Shown here: positions 1 through 7,546 of the stretch, piece after piece | How positions within the stretch are numbered: the first letter of the stretch is position 1 | Layout: each line of letters opens with the position of its first letter | Assembly (NCBI GenBank): GCA_003158355.1 | Contig: PMIV01000066.1 | Coordinates: 11,043 to 18,762, forward strand | Direction: 5' to 3' | Source: Anaerolineaceae bacterium | Lineage (GTDB): Bacteria > Chloroflexota > Anaerolineae > Anaerolineales > Anaerolineaceae | DNA: 7,720 nucleotides | The notes under the pieces: generated by a model | What the model was told of the DNA's origin: nothing | The model's database searches: none | The model's input: the letters and a program-made list of their open reading frames with translations, nothing else | Made by a program: the position numbers and the translations under genes

Positions 1-672
1 GCAATTGAAGAGATCCTTTATCCGGCCATGGAAGATTATGCGTTGGATATCATCATTGGCAAAGGCCCTTCAGCCCGGTCCATTCGCCTCAAATTGCCGC
101 GGTTTACTGTCATTGGTGCAACCACACGTCTTGCCCTCATCACGTCGCCGTTAAGGGCACGTTTTGGGGCTGTTTATCGATTGGACTATTATGATCAGAC
201 GGCGATGCAAAATATCGTCAAGCGGGCTGCGGCTCTGCTAAAGGTCGAAACCGATCCGGAGGGGATCGCTGAAATTGCCCTGCGTGCACGTGGAACTCCG
301 CGGGTGGCGCTGCGCCTGCTGCGCCGTGTTCGTGATTATTCGCAGGTACGCGGCACCGGTTTTATCGATTGTAAATGTGCCAAAGAGGCATTAAACCTGC
401 TGGCTGTCGACCGTCTTGGCCTGGATGATGTGGACCGGCGCGTGCTGAACACGATCATTGAAAAATACAGCGGCGGACCGGTGGGACTTTCGACCATTGC
501 GGCTTCGATCAGCGAGGAACCCGATACCATCATGGATGTCGTGGAACCTTACTTGCTGCAATTAGGCTTCCTTGACCGCACCCCGCAAGGGCGGGTGGCC
601 ACAGCCAAAGCGTATGAACATCTGGGAAAAAAATATACTCCCCAGGATAAACAACCCCGATTAATTGAGTAA
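1..672 (+). CDS. ruvB: Holliday junction branch migration helicase RuvB (partial, 5' end outside window)
   Basis: This is the C-terminal part (223 residues) of RuvB, the AAA+ motor that drives branch migration of Holliday junctions with RuvA; RuvC then cuts them. The reading frame is open from base 1, so the gene enters from the left, and Walker A and B lie upstream. What remains begins [20 protein letters not shown] and contains the sensor-1/arginine-finger region (IGATTR, then TSPLRARFG). It continues with the sensor-2 helix ([18 protein letters not shown]) and the DNA-binding winged helix ([16 protein letters not shown] ... [17 protein letters not shown]). RuvB is usually about 335-350 residues, so about a third is missing. 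Two small departures from the usual pattern are LRARFG for LRDRFG and VALRLLRR for IANRLLRR. The stop lies 5 bases before queA, an order common in bacteria, so the two genes are probably co-transcribed. Identification is secure. Confidence 0.96.
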   Translation, partial: AIEEILYPAMEDYALDIIIGKGPSARSIRLKLPRFTVIGATTRLALITSPLRARFGAVYRLDYYDQTAMQNIVKRAAALLKVETDPEGIAEIALRARGTPRVALRLLRRVRDYSQVRGTGFIDCKCAKEALNLLAVDRLGLDDVDRRVLNTIIEKYSGGPVGLSTIAASISEEPDTIMDVVEPYLLQLGFLDRTPQGRVATAKAYEHLGKKYTPQDKQPRLIE

Positions 673-677
673 ACTGA

Positions 678-1703
678 ATGCGAACTGACGATTTTTATTA
701 TGACTTACCGTCTGAGCGTATCGCTCAGACACCAATAGAGCCCCGCGATACCTCCAGATTGATGGTCATGCACCGGGGAAAGACTTTGCTTGAAGACGCC
801 ATTTTTAAAGATATTGGCAATTATCTGAAACCCGGTGACCTGCTGGTGATCAATCAGACACGCGTGATCCCGGCGCGTATCATGGCGCACAAACCCAGCG
901 GTGGCAAAGTTGAACTGCTGCTGCTCAAACGAATCTCAGCAGATACCTGGGAAGTATTGGTAGGCGGAAAAAGGATGAAGGTGGGTTCAATCGCTTTGAT
1001 CGAAGCCGGTCCCACAGCAGAAGTGATCGAAGAACTGGATGGCAGCCACCGGGTGGTTCGTTTTTCGTCCCCGTTGGAAAACATTCTGCCTTCCGTAGGC
1101 GAAATGCCGCTGCCGCCGTATATTCACGAAAAATTGAAGGATCCTAACCGTTATCAAACGGTTTATGCCAATGCAGCTCAGACAGGTTCAGCCGCCGCTC
1201 CAACGGCCGGTCTGCACTTTACCCCGGAATTAATGTCGCGGCTGGAAGCCCAGGGGATCAATTTTGCGCGGGTGACGCTGCATGTTGGGCTGGACACTTT
1301 TGCCCCTGTTACCGAAGGCGACCCCAATGAGCACCAGATCCATTCTGAATGGTGTGAGGTGACGCAGGCAACCGCGGACCTCATTAACCAAACGCATGCC
1401 CGCGGCGGACGTGTGATCGCGGTTGGCACCACCAGTGTACGTACTCTCGAATCAGCCGCAGCAGCCAGCAAGATTGCGCATCAGGTTGCTTCCATAAGCG
1501 GGCCGACCCGTTTATATATTTTGCCTGGTTTTGAATTTCAGGTGGTCGATGCTATGATCACCAATTTCCATTTACCTGAATCGACGCTTATTATGCTGGT
1601 GAGTGCGTTTGCGAGCCGTGAGGCCATTCTGAATGCCTATAACGAGGCAGTTAAACGCGAATACCGTTTTTATTCCTTTGGCGATGCAATGCTGATCTTG
1701 TAG
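678..1703 (+). CDS. queA: S-adenosylmethionine:tRNA ribosyltransferase-isomerase QueA
   Basis: QueA transfers and isomerises the ribose of S-adenosylmethionine onto preQ1 at the wobble position (34) of tRNAs for Asp, Asn, His and Tyr. The product is epoxyqueuosine, the penultimate step of queuosine synthesis in the cytoplasm. The 341-residue protein is full length. Family signatures include DFYYDLPSERIAQTP (5-19), NQTRVIPARI (59-68), AAPTAGLHFT (173-182), HVGLDTFAPV (202-211), AVGTTSVRTLES (248-259), ITNFHLPESTLIMLVSAF (294-311) and YRFYSFGDAMLI near the end. HVGLDTF replaces the commoner HVGLGTF. The stretch between YQTVY and AAPTAGLHF is two residues longer than I recall for E. coli. The ATG start has only a weak GAG upstream (667-669) that overlaps the end of ruvB, suggesting translational coupling. 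It sits between ruvB and a uracil-DNA glycosylase gene. Identification is secure. Confidence 0.97.
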   Translation: MRTDDFYYDLPSERIAQTPIEPRDTSRLMVMHRGKTLLEDAIFKDIGNYLKPGDLLVINQTRVIPARIMAHKPSGGKVELLLLKRISADTWEVLVGGKRMKVGSIALIEAGPTAEVIEELDGSHRVVRFSSPLENILPSVGEMPLPPYIHEKLKDPNRYQTVYANAAQTGSAAAPTAGLHFTPELMSRLEAQGINFARVTLHVGLDTFAPVTEGDPNEHQIHSEWCEVTQATADLINQTHARGGRVIAVGTTSVRTLESAAAASKIAHQVASISGPTRLYILPGFEFQVVDAMITNFHLPESTLIMLVSAFASREAILNAYNEAVKREYRFYSFGDAMLIL

Positions 1704-1710
1704 GTTGAGA

Positions 1711-2400
1711 ATGGACGAATCACTTTCTGATTTTTCGCAACTGAATCATCAAATAGTAGCCTGCCGACTCTGTCCGCGCCTGGTAGCTTATCGTGAAGAA
1801 ATTGCCAGGGTGAAGCGGCGCGCATTTAAAGACCAACCTTATTGGGGCAGACCTGTACCCGGGTTTGGCGATGAACACGCCCGCGTTCTGGTAGTGGGTC
1901 TGGCACCGGGAGCACATGGTTCCAACCGCACCGGCAGGATGTTCACCGGCGATGACTCCGGGAAATTCCTGTACGGCGCGTTATACCGGCAGGGTTTTAC
2001 AAACCAGCCAACAGCCGAAAGCCGCGAGGATGGTTTAAAGCTCAACGGCGTATATATCACCGCAGTCGGGCGCTGTGCTCCACCAAATAACAAACCCACT
2101 CCTCAAGAGTTACACAACTGCCAGCCTTATTTGCTCCGTGAGTTGGACCTGTTGCCCAATTTGTGCGGGGTGGTGGCGCTGGGCAAGATTGCCTACGATG
2201 CCATGCTGCGCATTTTGCAGGCGCGAGGGGTTGATTTACCCAAAATTTCATTCAGCCATATGGCGTTTACTCAGACCAACCCGGACTCGCTGTGGCTGTT
2301 GGGCTCCTACCATCCCAGCCGGCAGAACACACAGACCGGGCGCTTGACCCCGGCCATGTTTGATGAGGTTTGGGCGAAAGTGCGTCAGTTGATTTCATAA
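1711..2400 (+). CDS. Uracil-DNA glycosylase, family 5 (UdgB) type, 4Fe-4S
   Basis: Likely a uracil-DNA glycosylase that removes deaminated bases (uracil, possibly hypoxanthine or xanthine, as known for UdgB) to start base excision repair. The 229-residue protein has four cysteines in the Fe-S pattern of families 4 and 5: Cys18 and Cys21 (CRLC), Cys122 (GRCAPP) and Cys137 (NCQPYL). Motif 1 is GLAPGAHGSNRTGR (63-76), the family 5 form, rather than the GEAPG of family 4. Motif 2 is HPSRQNTQTG from His201, again family 5 style. A TTG at 1705 would add two residues, but I prefer the ATG at 1711: it has AGG at 1702-1704 at a 6-base distance, while the TTG has nothing. The gene begins 7 bases after queA, so it is probably the third gene of the ruvB-queA operon. 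Family 4 is the alternative, but both motifs argue against it. Substrate range cannot be read from sequence. Confidence 0.9.
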   Translation: MDESLSDFSQLNHQIVACRLCPRLVAYREEIARVKRRAFKDQPYWGRPVPGFGDEHARVLVVGLAPGAHGSNRTGRMFTGDDSGKFLYGALYRQGFTNQPTAESREDGLKLNGVYITAVGRCAPPNNKPTPQELHNCQPYLLRELDLLPNLCGVVALGKIAYDAMLRILQARGVDLPKISFSHMAFTQTNPDSLWLLGSYHPSRQNTQTGRLTPAMFDEVWAKVRQLIS

Positions 2401-2465
2401 AATTCAATAACAAATCAAGAAAGATTCTCATTCCAAAATGGCTCTCCTTGTATAAGGTTGTCCTG

Positions 2466-2496
2466 TTGAGGATTGAGTAATCAGATCGTCTACAAT
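2466..2496 (+). promoter_or_regulatory. Possible sigma-70-type promoter for the alpha/beta hydrolase gene
   Basis: TTGAGG (2466-2471) and TACAAT (2491-2496) are separated by 19 bases and lie 24 bases before the ATG of the hydrolase. The -10 matches consensus at 5 of 6 positions and the -35 at 4 of 6. The spacer is longer than ideal. The 120-base gap after the glycosylase gene has no convincing terminator, so read-through from the ruvB operon is also possible. Confidence 0.4.
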
Positions 2497-2508
2497 ACAC
2501 TTTTATTT

Positions 2509-2515
2509 AAAGGTG
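2509..2515 (+). promoter_or_regulatory. Ribosome binding site fixing the hydrolase start at 2521
   Basis: AAAGGTG lies 5 bases before the ATG at 2521. The frame is open further upstream to a TTG at 2473, but that codon would put hydrophilic residues ahead of the MKLLWKK membrane segment and has no better ribosome binding site. The ATG is therefore preferred. Confidence 0.65.
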
Positions 2516-2520
2516 CATCT

Positions 2521-3252
2521 ATGAAATTGTTATGGAAGAAAATATTTATTGTTGTAATCGCTGTTTTAATAGTTCTTGCAGCAGTGTTTGTCGTTTGGGG
2601 TGAGACTCCGTCACAACCCATGCCAGAAGCTTTGGCAGCGCTGCAATCAGACGGATTGGTCACGGTGAAGACGGGAAATTGGCTGGTGTTTCAACCAGTG
2701 AACAATTCGACTTCAACAGGGTTTATTTTTTATCCGGGCGGCCGGGTGGATTACCGCTCTTATGCCCCTATGGCTCATGCACTGGCTGCAAAAGGCTATC
2801 TGGTAGTCATTCCACGCATGCCGTTAAACCTGGCTGTTTTTGGCATTGGTAAGGCCGCAGACGTGCAGGTTGTCTATTCTGAGATATCCCATTGGTATAT
2901 TGGCGGGCACTCGCTGGGCGGCTCGATGGCTGCCGATCATCTGTTTAAGCATCAAGAAAGGTTCAGTGGATTAATCTTTTTGGCCTCTTACCCGGCAACG
3001 AGTGATGATCTACGTTCGTATGCTGGTAAAGTACTTTCCATTTCAGGTTCATTGGATGGGTTGGCAACTCCGGTTAAAATTAGTGCATCCAGGGCATTAT
3101 TACCGGCTGACAGCCAATTCGTTGAAATTCCTGGAGGGGACCACGCGTTCTTTGGCTGGTATGGAGCGCAAACTGGCGACAACCCGGCTGCGATCACACG
3201 GGAAGCGCAGCAAGAGATCGTTATTTCCCAAATCGACCAATTCATGAAATAA
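2521..3252 (+). CDS. Membrane-anchored or exported alpha/beta hydrolase (serine type)
   Basis: A 243-residue alpha/beta-hydrolase-fold protein of unknown substrate. The N-terminus is MKLLWKK followed by a hydrophobic stretch (about 8-26), which reads as a signal anchor or uncleaved signal peptide. There is no lipobox cysteine and no clear AxA cleavage site. The rest would lie outside the membrane. The catalytic triad can be proposed: Ser131 in the nucleophile elbow GGHSLGGS, Asp179 in SGSLDGLATP and His208 in PGGDHAFFGWYG. An early FYPGGRVDYRSYAPMAHALAAKGY segment fits strand, oxyanion-loop and helix positions. The fold resembles dienelactone-hydrolase-like enzymes, but the nucleophile is Ser, not Cys. 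Esterase or lipase-like activity is a reasonable inference; nothing more specific is justified. It probably has its own promoter and ends 2 bases before a strong terminator, so it is likely the last gene on this strand before convergent enolase. Confidence 0.85.
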   Translation: MKLLWKKIFIVVIAVLIVLAAVFVVWGETPSQPMPEALAALQSDGLVTVKTGNWLVFQPVNNSTSTGFIFYPGGRVDYRSYAPMAHALAAKGYLVVIPRMPLNLAVFGIGKAADVQVVYSEISHWYIGGHSLGGSMAADHLFKHQERFSGLIFLASYPATSDDLRSYAGKVLSISGSLDGLATPVKISASRALLPADSQFVEIPGGDHAFFGWYGAQTGDNPAAITREAQQEIVISQIDQFMK

Positions 3253-3254
3253 CG

Positions 3255-3291
3255 AAAAACCGGTGCCTTTTATTCAAAGACACCGGTTTTT
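3255..3291. terminator. Bidirectional intrinsic terminator between the hydrolase gene and eno
   Basis: A perfect 11-base inverted repeat (AAAAACCGGTG at 3255-3265 with CACCGGTTTTT at 3281-3291) is extended by one mismatch and an inner CTTT/AAAG pairing (3267-3270 with 3276-3279) around a 5-base TATTC loop. The T tract follows the GC stem on the plus strand, and the A tract reads as U on the minus-strand transcript. It therefore suits both convergent genes: it begins 2 bases past the hydrolase stop and 17 bases past the eno stop. Confidence 0.92.
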
Positions 3292-3308
3292 ATTAGGTTA
3301 AGAAATAA

Positions 3309-4673
<1,365 letters not shown>

Positions 4674-4679
4674 TCAAGT

Positions 4680-4711
4680 ATAATACGAAATTTATTTCAT
4701 CACCCCGTCAA
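4680..4711 (-). promoter_or_regulatory. Weak candidate promoter for eno
   Basis: On the minus strand TTGACG (4711-4706) precedes TATTAT (4685-4680), but the spacer is 20 bases, longer than usual. An overlapping TATACT (4682-4677) has an even longer spacer of 23. The 120-base gap after pyrG has no convincing terminator, so eno may instead be read from the pyrG promoter, or from both. Confidence 0.3.
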
Positions 4712-4724
4712 ACAGGATAAATTA

Positions 4725-6368
4725 TTATGGTTCCAAAATTTCTGGAGGGTCATTAAATGGAATACCTGCCTTGATGCAGGCAGCCCGCATGAATGCGATA
4801 AAAAGTGGGTGCGGTCGAGTAGGGCGGGAGAGAAATTCAGGGTGAAATTGTGTACCGAGCATAAATGGATGGTTTGTCAATTCAGCAATTTCAACCAAAC
4901 GGCCGTCAGGAGAAAGGCCGGAAAACTTCATGCCGTTTTCGGAAAAAAGTTCACGATAATTGTTGTTGAACTCAAAGCGGTGACGGTGACGTTCTTCCAC
5001 TAAATCTTTTCCATAGGCTTTGCAGGCAATGGTACCTGGCTGCAAAACACAGGGATAAAGACCCAGACGCATGGTACCTCCTTTTTCAGTGATGCCTTGC
5101 TGATCAGGCATTAAGTCGATCACCGGGTTAGCTGTGGAACGGTCAAACTCGGATGAATTGACATCTTCATTCGCCAGCACTTCACGGCCAAATTCAATGA
5201 CCATCATTTGCATGCCCAAACACAGACCGAAATAAGGAACCTGATTGATGCGCGCGAAATGTGCCGCCTGGATTTTGCCTTCGATCCCGCGGCTGCCAAA
5301 TCCGCCAGGGACGACAATGCCGTTGACTGATTCCAGAATATCCTGGCAGCGGCCCTTTTCGATGTCTGCAGAATGGACCCATTTTAGATCCAATTCGACA
5401 CCCAGAGAGAGGGCAGCGTGTTTTAAAGACTCACGGACGCTGATGTAGGCATCGTGAAGTTCTACGTATTTGCCAACCAAAGCGATCGAAACCTTTGGTT
5501 TCTTCCTCTTGGTTTCTTTCACCAACTTTTCCCAGGCCGTCCAATCTGGTTTATGGGGTTGGGTTAAATTCAGCCGTTCGAGCAAATAATCACCCACCTT
5601 GGCTTTTTCGAGCAGTAGGGGAATTTCATAAAGGATGGGTTCAGTCACCATTGGGATGACTGCGCGTTTTTCAACATCACAAAACTGGGCGATTTTTTCG
5701 CGAATACTTTCATCAATAGGGGAGTCACTACGGGCGACGATCATATCTGGAGAGATACCATAAGAACGCAGTTCGCGCACAGAATGTTGGGTAGGTTTGG
5801 TTTTTAGTTCTTCAGTGGCACCAATAAAAGGCAGCCAGGTGACATGCACGTAAACGGTATTTTCACGCCCAAGATCGGTACGCAGTTGCCTCAATGCCTC
5901 AATAAAAGGCAGGCTTTCAATATCACCTACGGTACCGCCAACTTCGACCAGCACAATTTCGGCTCCGGTGGTCTTGGCAACCAAACTGATGCGGCGTTTG
6001 ATCTCATTGGTGATATGGGGAACCACCTGAATTGTGCCGCCCAAGAAATCACCACGGCGTTCAGCCCCAATCACTTCAGCATAGACTTGACCAGTGGTGA
6101 TATTGCAGACTTTATTCAAACGTACGTCAATAAACCGTTCATAATGGCCCAGGTCGAGATCAGTCTCAGCGCCGTCGTCCAATACAAAGACCTCTCCATG
6201 TTGATATGGACTCATTGTACCCGGGTCAACATTAATGTATGGATCCAGTTTTTGAACAGCGACTTTGAAGCCCCTTTGTTTTAATAAACGTCCCACAGCA
6301 GCAGCCGTGACCCCTTTACCAACTGAGCTTACCACACCCCCGGTGAAGAAAATATATTTGGCTGTCAT
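4725..6368 (-). CDS. pyrG: CTP synthase (glutamine-hydrolysing)
   Basis: PyrG makes CTP from UTP, ATP and glutamine, the last step of pyrimidine nucleotide synthesis, and is active as a cytoplasmic tetramer. The 547-residue protein is full length. The N-terminal synthetase domain (about 1-270) opens with KYIFFTGGVVSSVGKG, the ATP loop, and continues through KLDPYINVDPGTMSPYQHGEVFVLDDGAETDLDLGHYERF, VEVGGTVGDIES and KTKPTQHSVRELRSYGI. The C-terminal glutaminase domain has GGFGSRGIEGK, the nucleophile Cys383 in PYFGLCLGMQ, EERHRHRFEFNN, and the His509/Glu511 pair in QFHPEF. All expected catalytic residues are visible. The start is well supported: AAGGAG (6380-6375) lies 6 bases before the ATG. 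The gene has its own promoter-like sequence and a long leader with a terminator-like hairpin, which suggests independent, possibly attenuated, expression. Eno follows on the same strand. Identification is secure. Confidence 0.98.
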   Translation of the reverse strand: MTAKYIFFTGGVVSSVGKGVTAAAVGRLLKQRGFKVAVQKLDPYINVDPGTMSPYQHGEVFVLDDGAETDLDLGHYERFIDVRLNKVCNITTGQVYAEVIGAERRGDFLGGTIQVVPHITNEIKRRISLVAKTTGAEIVLVEVGGTVGDIESLPFIEALRQLRTDLGRENTVYVHVTWLPFIGATEELKTKPTQHSVRELRSYGISPDMIVARSDSPIDESIREKIAQFCDVEKRAVIPMVTEPILYEIPLLLEKAKVGDYLLERLNLTQPHKPDWTAWEKLVKETKRKKPKVSIALVGKYVELHDAYISVRESLKHAALSLGVELDLKWVHSADIEKGRCQDILESVNGIVVPGGFGSRGIEGKIQAAHFARINQVPYFGLCLGMQMMVIEFGREVLANEDVNSSEFDRSTANPVIDLMPDQQGITEKGGTMRLGLYPCVLQPGTIACKAYGKDLVEERHRHRFEFNNNYRELFSENGMKFSGLSPDGRLVEIAELTNHPFMLGTQFHPEFLSRPTRPHPLFIAFMRAACIKAGIPFNDPPEILEP

Positions 6369-6383
6369 TCGTCGCTCCTTCGT

Positions 6384-6434
6384 AAAATAAGAATTAAAAG
6401 AAGTGAGGAGGGTCGTGTCACCGGCGCCTCCTCA
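6384..6434 (-). promoter_or_regulatory. Terminator-like hairpin in the pyrG leader (possible attenuator)
   Basis: On the minus strand TGAGGAGG (6434-6427) and CCTCCTCA (6411-6404) form a perfect 8-base stem with a 15-base loop. A T-rich run (6403-6384, CTTCTTTTAATTCTTATTTT) follows. The element lies between the promoter candidate and the pyrG ribosome binding site, so if it works as a terminator it would act as an attenuator. The CCTCCT arm could alternatively pair with the pyrG AGGAG ribosome binding site at 6379-6375. The long loop and the interrupted T run make termination strength uncertain. Confidence 0.5.
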
Positions 6435-6501
6435 ATGGATTGCAATAATCAGTTTCGGTTGAAGAATTATCTCTCGCATAATCTACCCCAAATATTAATC
6501 A

Positions 6502-6530
6502 TATATATCAGTTTAGCACAGAGTATGCAA
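6502..6530 (-). promoter_or_regulatory. Probable sigma-70-type promoter for pyrG
   Basis: On the minus strand TTGCAT (6530-6525) and TATATA (6507-6502) are separated by exactly 17 bases. The -35 matches consensus at 4 of 6 positions and the -10 at 5 of 6. It begins just past the terminator of the upstream S1 gene. Transcription would start near 6495, giving a leader of about 125 bases. Confidence 0.55.
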
Positions 6531-6535
6531 ACAAC

Positions 6536-6570
6536 CAAAATAAAACCATCCCCGTTTGGGGGATGGTTTG
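6536..6570 (-). terminator. Intrinsic terminator of the S1-domain gene
   Basis: Read on the minus strand, AAACCATCCCC (6569-6559) and GGGGATGGTTT (6553-6543) form a perfect 11-base stem with a CAAAC loop. The T-rich run TTTTATTTT follows. It begins 8 bases after the stop of the S1-domain gene and separates it from pyrG. Confidence 0.92.
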
Positions 6571-6577
6571 AGAGTGC

Positions 6578-7426
6578 TTAGTTGGTTTGGACTTTGTTTT
6601 CCAGAGTACGTGAGAGTAAGTCTTCTTGCTCTTTGGACACTACCTTGGATTTTCGTTCGTCCGCTTTCTTTTTACGGTCTTTGGCTTTTTCCATGGCTTC
6701 GCGCATGGCGATTTCCATGTAGGTAGGCTCATTTTCGGCCGGTGGTTCATTAATAGTTTCGAGGAGGGCAGTATTATCTTCCTCACCTTTGCGGCGAGGT
6801 TTGCGAACAACTTTCTTTTCGCGTTTGGGCCCTGACTCGTATTTTGGTGTTGGATAAGCTTTGGGTTTTTCCTTCACCTCTGGTTCGGGTTCTGGCTGCA
6901 AAGCTTTCATGCTTAGCTTGATCTGTTTTTTGCGACGATTGACATCAATGATCTGTACTTCAACTTCATCGCCTTCTTTGACAACATCTGATGGTTGTTT
7001 GACATATCCGTGAGCCATTTCGCTGATGTGGATAAGCCCAGGACGTTCTGCACCTATTTCAACAAATGCGCCAAATTTTTCGAGCCGAACAACTTTACCT
7101 TTAACGGGATTTCCAACCTTGATATCCCGCCATTCAAGATCGAGGGGATGGATCATGGTTAATTCAAAGCGTTCTTCATCATCCTTGCGGACGACTTTTT
7201 TCACCCACACATCAATTTGTTGACCTTCTTTTAAAACGTCTTCGACGCGCTTGATGGGTTGGTTATCTGGCGAAACAATTTGCGAGATGTGTAAAACGCC
7301 GGGTTTACTTAAACCAACATCTACGACAGCTCCCGCCAGTTTAATTTTTGAAACTGTACCACTCAATTGCATTTTTGGTCGTATTTCCATTGCGCGGTCT
7401 GTATCCGCAACAACATTCGAGTCCAT
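6578..7426 (-). CDS. Two-S1-domain RNA-binding protein (small ribosomal-protein-S1-like)
   Basis: A 282-residue protein with two tandem S1 (OB-fold) RNA-binding domains. The first (about 17-93) reads KMQLSGTVSKIKLAGAVVDVGLSKPGVLHISQI and is followed by VEDVLKEGQQIDVWVKKV. The second (about 103-176) is a textbook copy: GNPVKGKVVRLEKFGAFVEIG, RPGLIHISEM, VVKEGDEVEVQIIDV, KKQIKLSMKAL. A low-complexity tail (177-282) rich in Lys, Arg, Glu and Pro comes next; its last 45 residues look helical and possibly coiled-coil. Full ribosomal protein S1 has four to six S1 domains, so this may be a short S1 homologue or an S1-type regulator; I give no gene symbol. A role in mRNA or ribosome binding is inferred. 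The ATG at 7426 has AGAGG 6 bases upstream. A perfect-consensus promoter and a strong terminator make it a single-gene unit with probably high expression. Confidence 0.9.
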   Translation of the reverse strand: MDSNVVADTDRAMEIRPKMQLSGTVSKIKLAGAVVDVGLSKPGVLHISQIVSPDNQPIKRVEDVLKEGQQIDVWVKKVVRKDDEERFELTMIHPLDLEWRDIKVGNPVKGKVVRLEKFGAFVEIGAERPGLIHISEMAHGYVKQPSDVVKEGDEVEVQIIDVNRRKKQIKLSMKALQPEPEPEVKEKPKAYPTPKYESGPKREKKVVRKPRRKGEEDNTALLETINEPPAENEPTYMEIAMREAMEKAKDRKKKADERKSKVVSKEQEDLLSRTLENKVQTN

Positions 7427-7464
7427 AACTTGCCTCTCCCAGGTTCAAATATCAGCGAAAGGGG

Positions 7465-7493
7465 ATTATACCCTTTGCGTGGATTACTGTCAA
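7465..7493 (-). promoter_or_regulatory. Perfect-consensus sigma-70-type promoter of the S1-domain gene
   Basis: On the minus strand TTGACA (7493-7488) and TATAAT (7470-7465) are both exact consensus hexamers with the ideal 17-base spacer. The predicted start is near 7457, leaving a leader of about 30 bases before the ATG at 7426. Confidence 0.92.
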
Positions 7494-7546
7494 TTAATTA
7501 TACGGTGCAATTTACCTTACAATTTCCAATTCAATCATAACACAGG

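Noticed and set aside
1705..1710. TTG start for the uracil-DNA glycosylase
   Set aside because: It has no ribosome binding site; AGG at 1702-1704 is correctly spaced for the ATG at 1711 instead.
2473..2520. TTG start adding 16 residues to the alpha/beta hydrolase
   Set aside because: The extension would precede a typical positively charged and hydrophobic N-terminus, overlaps the candidate promoter, and the ATG at 2521 has a good ribosome binding site.
4679..4684. TATAAT on the plus strand in the pyrG-eno gap
   Set aside because: There is no -35 at a suitable distance and no plus-strand gene downstream; both flanking genes are on the minus strand.
5844..6284. 146-codon open frame on the plus strand opposite pyrG
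   Set aside because: It lies wholly antisense to the highly conserved synthetase domain of pyrG, has no recognisable domain, and is best explained as a shadow of pyrG codon use.
6486..6489. GGGG in the pyrG leader as a start site for Bacillus-type reiterative G addition
   Set aside because: It is 12 bases past the best -10 (TATATA), too far for a normal start. A start there would need a different, weaker -10, so I keep it only as a remark in the leader finding.
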